Of a DNA stretch of 64,000 nt, positions 55,611 through 64,000 are shown in pieces. Location: contig CM040123.1 of the NCBI GenBank assembly GCA_022559845.1, positions 297,216,642-297,280,641 of the forward strand, read 5' to 3'. The notes under the pieces were generated by a model. It was not told where the DNA came from, did not search any database, and saw only the letters and a program-made list of their open reading frames with translations. Origin of the DNA: Amorphophallus konjac. Lineage: Eukaryota; Streptophyta; Magnoliopsida; Alismatales; Araceae. The position numbers and the translations under genes are program-made. The number at the start of each line of letters is the position of its first letter. Within the stretch, counting starts at the first letter, position 1.

Positions 55611-58600
55611 TCTTCTTTTCTCATTAATGCTTCCATGCTGGAGTGTATTTCTCTTAATGTTCCCCCAGGTTGGGGTGTAGCTTCATTTGGTATGCATCCC
55701 CCCAAAGGGGGGTGTGTTTTGCCTCTTCGCTTCTGCGCCTCCAGGCAGGGTGTATTTTTTTGGCTTGTATGTCTCCAGACCAGGGTGTGTTTCTTCTTCG
55801 AATGCCCCAAAGCGGGGTGTAGCACTCTTCAAATGCCCTCATAGTGGGGTAGCTGCTTCTGCTTCTTATGCGCCAAGGGCGGAGTGTGTTTCTTTTTTTG
55901 GTGCCCCCGGAGCGGGGTAGGTGCTTTTGCTTCTTATGCGCCAAGGGCAGAGTGTGTTTATTATATTTTTTTGTGCCCCCAGGCTGGGGTAGAGGCTTCT
56001 ATTGCTTACGCGCCGAGGGCGGAGTGTGTCTCTTTTTTTTTGGGTGCCCCCAGAGCGGGGTAGATGCTTCTCACGTGTCCCAAGGTCGGGGTGTATTCTT
56101 TTGCTTCTCATCACCCTAGATCGGGGTGTTTCTTCTCCAAGTGCCCCTAGAGTGGAGTGTGCAGCATTGTCTGTTTCCTTTTTTAAAGCCCCCATGCCAA
56201 GGTGTATTCTTCTCTTTCTTGTGCTCCCGAGGCGGGATGGGTTCTCCTCATGCGCCCCCCGTGGCGGGGGGTAGATCCTTCATGGTTCCTATGCCCCCCA
56301 GGCAGGGTGTAAATTCTTGTTTTTTATACCCCTCATGCGGGGAGCGTTTCGTTTGCTTCATACGCCCCCATGGTGGGGTACATTTCTTCTTCAAATGCCC
56401 TTAAATCAGGGTTTGTTCTTTGTGACTTCTACGCCCCCGGGGATGAGGTGTTCTCCTTCTTCAAATGCCCCAAAGCCCAGGGTTTATTCTTTTGCTTCTT
56501 CTATCCCCGGGGATGAGGTGTATCTTCTACTTATCATGCTATTTTTTTTTGTGTCCCCCTAGCTCGGGGTATAACTTCTTGCTTCTCATGTCCCTAAGCT
56601 GGGGTGGATCCTTGCTTCTTATGTCCCAGAGCGGGGTGAATTCCTCACTTCTTATGTCCCAGAGCGGGGTGAATTCCTCTGGTTCTTACGCCCTCCCAGG
56701 GCAGAGTGTATTTCCCTTCACATGCCCCCGACACAGGGTATATCTCTTGCTTCTCATGCCCTCATTGTGGGGTGTAGTTCTTATTCAAATGCCCATGAGC
56801 CGGGGAGTCTCCTCTATGGCTTCTATGCCCCCAGTGGCGGGGTGTATGCTGCTTCATATGCCCCCAGAGCGGGGATGTATGTTGCTTCATATACCCCCAG
56901 AGAGGGGATGTATTCCGCTTCTAATGCCCCCATGGCGGGGTATGTTCTTAGCTTCTTATGCCCCCAAGGTGGGGTGTGTTTTGCGTCTTGTGCGCTCGAG
57001 GTGGGGTGAATTTCTTTCTTTGTATGCCCCCAGTCCGGGGTGTGGTTCCTTTTTTTTTGAGTGTCCCCAGGCAGGGGTGAATTCTTTTCTTCTTATGCCC
57101 CCATGGCGGAGTATGTCTTTTGATTCATGTGCCCCCAGACTGGGATGTATTCTGTTTCTAGTGCCCCCAGAGTGGAGTGTGGTGCTACTTCCGATGCCCC
57201 CAAGGCGGGGTGTAATTCTTGCTTCCTATGCCCCCGAGGCGGGGTGAACTCTTCTTTTTTTTGCTTATGTGCTCCCATATCGGGGTGTATTCCTTTCTTC
57301 ATATGCTCCCCCAAACTGGGGAATGTTGTTCGTTCTGCTTCAAATGCCCCCAAAGGGGGGTGTGCGTGTTGCTTCGTGGACCCCGAGGCCGGGATGTATT
57401 CCTTCTTTAAATGCCCCTAAGCTGGGTGGATTCTCTTTTCTTCTTATGCTCCCAAGGTGGGATGTAGCTTCTTCAAATACCCCTAAGCCGGAGCGTATTC
57501 TTTATGGCTTCTATGCTCCCAGGCAGGGTATGTATTTTGCTTCAAATACCCCTAGGCCGGGGTGGACTTCTCTTCATATGCCCCTGAATCAGGGCGTGTT
57601 CGTTATAGCTTCCAGGCCCTCAAAACGAGGTATGCTTCTTCTTCAAATACCCCTAAGACGGGGGGTGTGATTCTTGACTTCATATGCCCTCAAGGCGGGG
57701 TGTATTCTTCTGCTTCCTCTGCCCTAGAGTGGGGTATACTTCTCTTTGTATTCCCATAAGCCAGGGTACATTCTTTTCGCTTCGTGTGCCCCCAGGGTGG
57801 AGTGCGCCTTCCGCTTTTTTATGCCCCCGGATGGAGTGTATTCTCTTCATATACCCCGGGCATGGGGGTGTATCTTTGTTGCCCGTTGTGCCCCCAAAGG
57901 GAGGTGTATTTCTCTTCATATGCCCCGGACACCAGGTGTATCTTTGCTTTTTTTTTTATATGCCCCCGAGGGGGATTCTTCTTCTTCTACCCCGACACGC
58001 TGGGGGATGTTTTCCTCTTGTGCACCCAAAGTGGGATGTGTTCTCGACGGCTCTTGTGCCCCCGTTGGCGGGGTGTATGCTTCTTCTTCAGATTCCCCTA
58101 AGGCGGGGTGTATTCTCTGTTGCTTCATGTACCCCCGACTCGGGGTGGACTCTCCTCATGTGCCCCCATGGCTAGGCGTACTCTCTTTATGTGCCTCCAG
58201 GAGCGGGATGTGGTCCTTTCTTCGAGTGTCCCCAGGTCGGGGTGTCTTTCTTCTTCAAATACCTCTAAGCCGGGGCGTATTCTTTATGACCTCTATGTCC
58301 CCAGGTGGGGTATGTTTCTTCTTCAAATACCCCTAAGATGGGGTGGCCTCTTTTCTTCTTATGCTCCTAAGGCAGGATGTGCTTCTTCGAGTGCCCCTGA
58401 GCTGAGGCGTGTTCTTCACGGCTTCTATGTCCCCAGGCGGGATATGTTTCTTCTTCTGATGTCCCTAAGTCAGGGTTTGCTTCTTTCTTTGTGTGCCCCT
58501 GGGCCGGGGTGAATCCTTGTTTCTTATTCCCCATGGCGGGGTATGGTCTTTGCTTCTTATGCCCTCATGACGAGGTGGATGCATGCTTCATGTGCCCCCC

Positions 58601-59735
58601 ATATCGGGGTATATTTCTTCCTCGCATACCCCTAAGCCGGGGTGCGTTCTTTTGCTTTTTATGCCCCTAGATCGGGGTGAAAATATGTTGCTTCTTATGC
58701 CCCCTAGGTGGAATGTATGCTGCTTCTTATATCCCCATGGCGGGGGTGGATCCCGTTGTTTCTTATGCCCCAGAGCGGGGTACACTTCCCTTCATATGCC
58801 CCTAAGCCGGGGTGAATCCTATGCTTCTTATGCCCCCAGAGTGGGATATAGTTCTTCTTGCTTCTGACGCCCCCAGGCCGGGGTGGATTCTTCCTCTTTG
58901 CTTCTCATGCCCCCATGACGGGGTGTATTTGCTTTTTGTGCACTCCGGGCGAAGCGTGTACTTCTCTCCATGTGCCCCCATGGCGGGGTGAATTCTTCCG
59001 ATTCCTGTGTCCCCCGTAGCGGGATGTATCCTTTTCCCATATGCCCCCATGGCGGGCAGGTTTCTTTTGCTCTTCGTGTCCCCAAGTTAGGGTGTGCTTC
59101 TCTCTTTGTGTGCCCCAGGCAGGGTATAGTCTTTCTTCTCATGCCCCCAGATCGGGGTGCTTCTTCTTCAAGTTCCCCTAAGTCGGGGTAGATTTTTTTT
59201 TAGTACCCCTAAGCCGGGGTGAGTTCTTCATGGCCTCCATGCCCCCCCATGACGGGGTAAGCTGTTTCTTCAATTGCCCCTTAAGCGGGGTATACTTCTT
59301 CTTCATATGCTCCCAAGTCGGGATGTGGGTCTCTTCGCTTCTATGCCCCCGACCGGGGTGTGTTCTTGCTGCTTGTGTCCCCATATCGGGATGTATTTTG
59401 CTTCTAGTGCCCCCAGAGTGGAGTGTATTGTTGCTTCTAATGCCCCCAAGGCAGGGTGTGTTTCTTCTTCAAAGGCCCCCAGGATAGGGCATATTCTTCC
59501 TGACTTCTATGCCCCTGGCGGGGTAGGTTACCTTTTCCAATGCCCCTAAGTCGGGGTGTATTCTTCTCTTTCTTATGCTCCCCAGGCAGGATGTAACTTC
59601 TTCAAATGCCCCCAAACTGGGGTGTGGCTTTGCCTCTTGTTATGCCCCTCCGAGGTCGGGGTAGATTCTTCTCACGTGCCCCCCCGGGTCGGGGTGTATT
59701 TTTCTTCATATGCCCCCATATCGGGATATATTCCT
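55611..59735. repeat. Minisatellite of about 33 bp, TATGCCCCCAAGGCGGGGTGTATTC
   Basis: Roughly 120 diverged units of 28-40 bp have a conserved core GCCCC-(4-7 nt)-GGGGT and a T/C-rich filler such as ATTCTTTGCTTC. Each core is a short CCCC/GGGG dyad. Units are locally more alike, suggesting repeated short duplications. More than a dozen apparent proteins of 60-260 residues on both strands come from the repeat and are not genes. The array is interrupted by the solo LTR at 59736 and resumes at 62794. Confidence 0.92.
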
Positions 59736-61031
59736 TGTCACGCCCCGAACAAGGCGGAAATATCGGGACATACAGTTAGGGACACGCTAGCAAGAGAGGG
59801 AACTAAATCTAAAACAATACACAAGTGCTACAAGATGGAAATGCTAAATGATTAATAATAAACCACGACTAATACAATAATCCTCAAGTTCAACTTAATA
59901 CAACTGGAATAATCAACCACTAAAACTCAATAACATGACTGAGACTAAAAGCTCTCCAAAACACAACTAAAGAAGGATAACACACTACTAACACACTAGA
60001 ACTGATACACTCAAGACATCACTCCTGCCCTCCCCATCGGTAAGCGCGTCACCTGAAAAGCCTGGAAAGGGGGAAACAACGGGGTGTGAGCTAACGCTCA
60101 GTAGGAAATAACAGACAGGTATAAGTGATTAACAGTTTAATTACATTTTCAAAATGTCATGCTACAAATGATAAAAATAATAAAAAGATAACGATGATAA
60201 AACGAAATTCAAAGATCTTGCAAGGTCAAGAAATATAATGAATAGAATAGTAAGACAAGAATTTATTACAGGAGATAACGATAAAAAGTTGGCCATATCA
60301 AGTCGATTCAAGTCATGTCAAGCACGTATGTAATTTCATTTCCACGTCCAAGTAATGAGCAAGTACAGTAACCACAAGTAGAGTATAGAACAGTGACGAG
60401 TGGAAAGTGAAAAGTAGTAGAAAGTAATGTAGAGAGTAGTGGAGAGAGTAGTGGACAGTCCTAGATTTAACACATGTCAAGTACTGGTGCCAAATGCCAC
60501 ACCTAGTCATTCACCTCCCAGGGGTACACGTAGTGTTCGGGCGCTCTTCCCAGGACCAGACCGAGCCCTTAATTGTTTGCCAGGCATTGATTTCTTTGGA
60601 TCAAAGATCCCACGAATCTAGACTTCCACAGTTTATGGCCAGAATTCCAAGGTTTAAACTAAGTAGCAATAACAACTTCAAGTAGGAAGGAGATTCATTT
60701 CCAGAATTTCAAGGTAAGTATAATCATCAAGGAGATTGAAATCAAGTCACAACAAGAGTTAATCGTGCTGCGCTACTGTAAAACAGCAGCAATCAAACAA
60801 GTTAATCAACATATTAATCCTAATCATCAAGTTAAGATATCATGATTTAACCATTATCATTTGCATTAAGACAATTGCCAAGAAGCTGATTCAAGATGAT
60901 AAGGCAAAGAATAACTCCCACAGGAGTGAAATAGAATGCATTAACAGAGATTTAGTTACACCATTAACCACTAATTATGTGGGTTTCTATTTAATCTTGT
61001 ATGCATTGAAATAAAGATGATAAACGGTGTG

Positions 61032-61039
61032 TTTTTATA
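61032..61039 (-). promoter_or_regulatory. TATA box of the solo LTR
   Basis: The minus strand reads TATAAAAA. The palindrome array lies 173-368 bp upstream in LTR orientation. Confidence 0.55.
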
Positions 61040-61211
61040 CTAAGTTTGCATGTATGGACCAATGTTAATTGAAACTAAAAGGGTACATGAATAGGTCATT
61101 AGTTCATCAAAAATGTAGTTTTCAAAGTGTTTAGGTTGAATGGTTTGATTCCCCGATGATCCGGATTGATCCCCGGGTCAAATCTTCAAAAAAAACGGGT
61201 TTACAATGCAT

Positions 61212-61407
61212 GGGTCGACCCTTTGGGTCGACCCCTGGAAAAATTCCAGGGATGGGTCGACCCCTGGGTCGACCCCTGCAATCCTGGCTGCATGGGTCGA
61301 CCCATGGGTCGACCCCTGCAGGCTGTGGGTCGACCCATTGGGTCGACCCATGCAAGGCAGCATTGCTGCTTGCAGGGTTTGAAATGGGTCGACCCGTGGG
61401 TCGACCC
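61212..61407 (-). promoter_or_regulatory. Ten GGGTCGACCC palindromes in five tight pairs
   Basis: Perfect decamers start at 61212, 61225, 61254, 61266, 61294, 61306, 61327, 61340, 61386 and 61398. Within each pair the gap is 2 or 3 bp; between pairs it is 18-36 bp. All ten are intact although CpG-containing. They lie in U3. Confidence 0.9.
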
Positions 61408-62788
61408 CTTGATTTCCAGACCCAAAAAGGCCTCAAAAAAAACATGAAAACTCCATGAATTGGGGTCTAAATGTATTGGGATCATAACCATAGACTCTAG
61501 GGTTAATAATATGCATCTTAGGGTCATGAAACACGATTTTAAATCACGAATTTCGATAGGAATCCAATGAAATACAACCTATTCTATGAAGAACACAAGA
61601 AAAGTCTAGCTTGCTAGCATGCTTCTAATAACACACGAAATACTCTAGGCATGATCTATAAAAATTGGGGATTTTGGTGTCAAAAGAAAGCTAACATGCT
61701 ATTGATTACATTCATGTATGTTAATTAGAAATTGGGCTGTTATCACCTACCTCAAATTGAAGAAGGAACTCGAAACCTAGAATAAAGAATAACTTGACAG
61801 CACCTCACTAAAACTTCGATATCTCCTCGGATACCTAATGAAAATTGGGGCTTTTGCCACCAATGGAAAGAGCTCGATGAGAGGTACAATTTGCTATACT
61901 CATGATCAAGATTTGGTTGAGAATTCCTACCTCAATCGATTGATCAAAGAAGGATGAAGGGTAGCCAACGGCCTACTGACCGACCTCCACAAATCGAACT
62001 AGATCTCTCCAGATCCGAAATTTCAGCGAACCCCACAGCAGCCAAATGAAAGAAGACTCGTAGGGCTTCATTTTGATAGCTCATAGAGCTTCTGGAGCCT
62101 TCTGAATTGGGAGTATTTGCTGCTGCAAGCTACGAGTTTAGAAACGGCGCCGAAATCCTTGACTTGACCTAACTATGTCGGCAGCACGTTTTGGGGCTAA
62201 GTTTACCTCAAATTGATTGAGGGTAAATGTTCCTTTATGTAAAACCTTTCATTTGCCTCTGGAATCACCCCATTTGGTTGAGAATCAAGCTCGAATTTGA
62301 TGTTCAAAGTTTGGGTGAATAGTAAATTCGAATTTGGGTTAGGTGGGTTATAAGTCAGGCTTAATCCACTGATTAGGCCTAGATAATGATTTAATTAGGC
62401 TTACTCCAAGAAGATAAAAGTGTTAGTCGAAGCATCTATTATTTAATTACTATTTTTATGAATTTTTATATGTTAGATAAAATTCCATTTCTACTATTCC
62501 GTAATTAATTAAATATTAAGTTCGGAAGACTTAGTTCGCTAATTCGGCTTAATAAACGATCGTATTAGGCTTAATTGTAGAAGACAAAGTTGATAAACAA
62601 AATTAATTCTACAAGATGTGATTTTTGGGGATTTTTAGAAAATAGTAGAAAAATGACTTATTCTATTAATTAATTAATTAATCTAATTAATTTGGATAAT
62701 TCTCATTAATTTCGAATAATTTCAAATAAATTCCAAATAATTACAAATAACTTTCTAAATAAATTTCTAAAGAATTTGGGGTCTTACA

Positions 62789-63155
62789 TTCCTTCTTCAA
62801 ATACCCCCAAGCCGGGGCGTATTCTTTATGGCTTCTATGCCCCCCGGTGGGGTATGTTTCTTCTTCAAATGCCCCTAAGCCAGGGTGGGTTTCTCTTTTT
62901 GTGTGTCCCCAGGCCGGGGTGAATTCTTTTCTTCTTATGCCCCCATGGCGGGGTATGTCTTTTGCTTTACGTGCCCCCATGTTGGGGTGTATTTCTCTTC
63001 GAATACCCCTGAGCCGGGGTGCAACTCTATTTCTTCTTATGTCCCCAGGTCGGGGCGGATTCTTCTTCAAATGCCCCGAAGCCGGGGTGTAGCTTTTGCT
63101 TTGTGCCCCTCAATCGAGGCGGATTCTCGTCATGTGCCCCTGGGAATGGGGTATT
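62789..63155. repeat. 33-bp minisatellite, continuation beyond the solo LTR
   Basis: About 10-11 units have the same GCCCC...GGGGT core. The array fades at about 63155 into unique-looking sequence. Confidence 0.88.
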
Positions 63156-63540
63156 GTGGACGTCGAAAAATGTCGATGATGGTCATACGGCATGCACGTC
63201 TCGACACTCGAGAGCAAGCCGAAGATGGAAATGCCAAATAAACCTCATGCCTTGCCCGATCAGGATGAGGACTCGCTTGGTGGTCCGCTAGCCGATGAGG
63301 GAGCCCCCCGGGCGGAAGATACGGCCACAACTGTACAGCCGGCCGTGCCAAGAGCTGAATCGAAGAAGAGTCGGGAACTCCGACACAGCCCGGCGTGCAC
63401 CGAAAGTCACGCAAAGTCTGGGACCGAGCCCCAGAGGCTGCGAACAAAATATTGCAGAGGCCATACATCGCAACCGGAACATTCTGGGAATGCCGACATT
63501 CATATAAACGGCCGCGACTTCGAGAAGAATCCGTTTAGTA
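63156..63540. other. Unclassified GC-rich low-copy-looking segment
   Basis: A 117-codon plus frame (63192-63545) and a 112-codon minus frame overlap here. Neither shows a recognisable domain and neither can be preferred. It could be promoter-side sequence of a gene to the right or another repeat. Confidence 0.3.
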
Positions 63541-63765
63541 CTTAAAACGGCACGAAGGGGCCTTAAAACGGCGCGCCTTAAAACGGCACGCCCCCCTCTT
63601 AAAACGGCGCGCCCCTTTTCTTTTCTTTGGCTACACGGCGCGCTCGAAGGGGCCTCCATCTTTGATGCTTAAAACGGCGCCCCTTTGAATATGGCGCCGT
63701 TTTAACCCCTTTGATTCTTGAAACGGCGCCCCTTTGAATGTGGCGCAGTTTTAACCCCTAAACCT
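63541..63765. repeat. Cluster of AAAACGGCGCC direct and inverted repeats
   Basis: Six to eight copies of TTAAAACGGCRCGCC or TTAAAACGGCGCC occur in 225 bp. One pair forms a perfect 11-bp inverted repeat with an 11-bp loop (63671-63681 and 63693-63703). A diverged second copy of that hairpin follows at about 63721-63751. It may be promoter-proximal to the frame at 63862 or the subterminal repeat of a DNA transposon. Confidence 0.65.
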
Positions 63766-63861
63766 ATTCTCTGAAGCGCTTCCCGGGCGTGCAACCGACC
63801 CATCCCGTCATCAATACGGTCCCCTGTTTCCTGCGAACAGCACGTCGACGAACTACTTAAA

Positions 63862-64000
63862 ATGGCTAAATGTCTACTTCGATCCGTTGGGCATCCAAGC
63901 ATGTTCTTCAAATGGAAATTCTCGAGCCCTACACCGTCGAGCGCTCATTCCGTCAGTCGGCCACCCATTCCCCTACAAATGATGAGAGCAACGTGGTTCG
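63862..64000 (+). CDS. Possible 5' end of a host gene (runs off the window)
   Basis: From ATG 63862 the frame is open for 46 codons to the window edge (MAKCLLRSVGHPSMF...). The peptide has no Asp or Glu and several Arg, Lys and Ser, the composition of a plant mitochondrial or plastid targeting sequence. It lies outside the repeat arrays and about 100 bp after the AAAACGGCGCC cluster. No domain is reached, so the product cannot be named and the frame may be chance. Confidence 0.3.
   Translation, partial: MAKCLLRSVGHPSMFFKWKFSSPTPSSAHSVSRPPIPLQMMRATWF

Larger units (their letters stand above)
59736..62788 (-). mobile_element. Tekay/Del-like gypsy solo LTR (3053 bp)
   Basis: It is flanked by a perfect TTCCT duplication (59731-59735 and 62789-62793) inside the 33-bp minisatellite. 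On the minus strand it runs TGTAAGACCCCAAATTCTTT to GGGGCGTGACA, terminal sequences typical of Tekay/Del chromovirus LTRs, and 3 kb is in their usual range. There is no internal coding sequence. It has five pairs of GGGTCGACCC palindromes (61212-61407) and a minus-strand TATA box (61032-61039). Confidence 0.9.

Noticed and set aside
55611..59735. Many open frames of 60-260 codons on both strands (for example 56465-57247)
   Set aside because: They are translations of the 33-bp minisatellite in several frames at once, with Cys/Pro/Gly-rich repetitive products and no domain.
61131..61527. Frames of about 100 codons with repeated GRPMGRP-like peptides
   Set aside because: They are produced by the GGGTCGACCC palindrome array of the solo LTR.

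Overview
This window is intergenic DNA from a large, repeat-rich flowering-plant nuclear genome. Almost every base belongs to nested LTR retrotransposons or to minisatellite arrays. I see no complete host gene, rRNA, tRNA or CRISPR. The plant assignment rests on Ty1-copia elements of the SIRE/Maximus type (initiator-Met tRNA primer sites, extra 3' ORF), a Ty3-gypsy element of the TAT type (second RNase H, antisense 3' ORF) and Tekay/Del-like gypsy LTRs. The species cannot be named from the sequence.

Layout, left to right. Bases 1-1129 and 33366-34152 are two halves of one minus-strand Tekay/Del-like LTR whose far end lies outside the window. It is split by element A (1130-33360, plus strand, 5-bp target duplication CTAAA). 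A is a SIRE-like copia with a broken gag and a long broken third ORF but no protease, integrase or reverse transcriptase. A was itself hit twice: by B (5980-16652, plus strand, TGTGG duplication; decayed gag and pol, no third ORF) and by C (16908-27699, minus strand, TTGGT duplication; intact gag, lightly damaged pol and third ORF). Next come an unclassified GC-rich block (34153-35304) and E, a minus-strand TAT-type LTR with a truncated gag (35305-36371). From 36372 to about 63155 the substrate is a mosaic of minisatellite families with units near 25, 50, 68 and 33 bp. It is interrupted by D (39924-53886, plus strand, GGTTG duplication), a 14-kb TAT-type gypsy, and by a 3-kb Tekay/Del-like solo LTR (59736-62788, TTCCT duplication). 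D's reverse transcriptase is split by G (43345-46170, CCAAG duplication), a minus-strand SIRE-like solo LTR. The last 850 bases are low-copy-looking GC-rich DNA with AAAACGGCGCC palindromes and an open frame running off the right edge that could be the 5' end of a host gene.

How the parts work together. A, B and C hold complementary parts of one gene set: A has gag+ORF3, B has gag+pol, C has all three. A could only have moved with enzymes supplied in trans. In B, C and the Tekay-like solo LTR, arrays of GTCGAC-centred palindromes sit 137-368 bp upstream of the TATA box. In C and the Tekay LTR they form tight pairs 2-3 bp apart, although these elements belong to different superfamilies. C repeats the pairs ahead of its third ORF. 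A, G and the partial Tekay LTR carry other private short repeats in the same promoter-proximal zone. This recurrent U3 architecture, the primer-binding-site copies captured inside A's LTR, A's loss of pol and D's apparently spliced antisense gene are the observations most worth following up.
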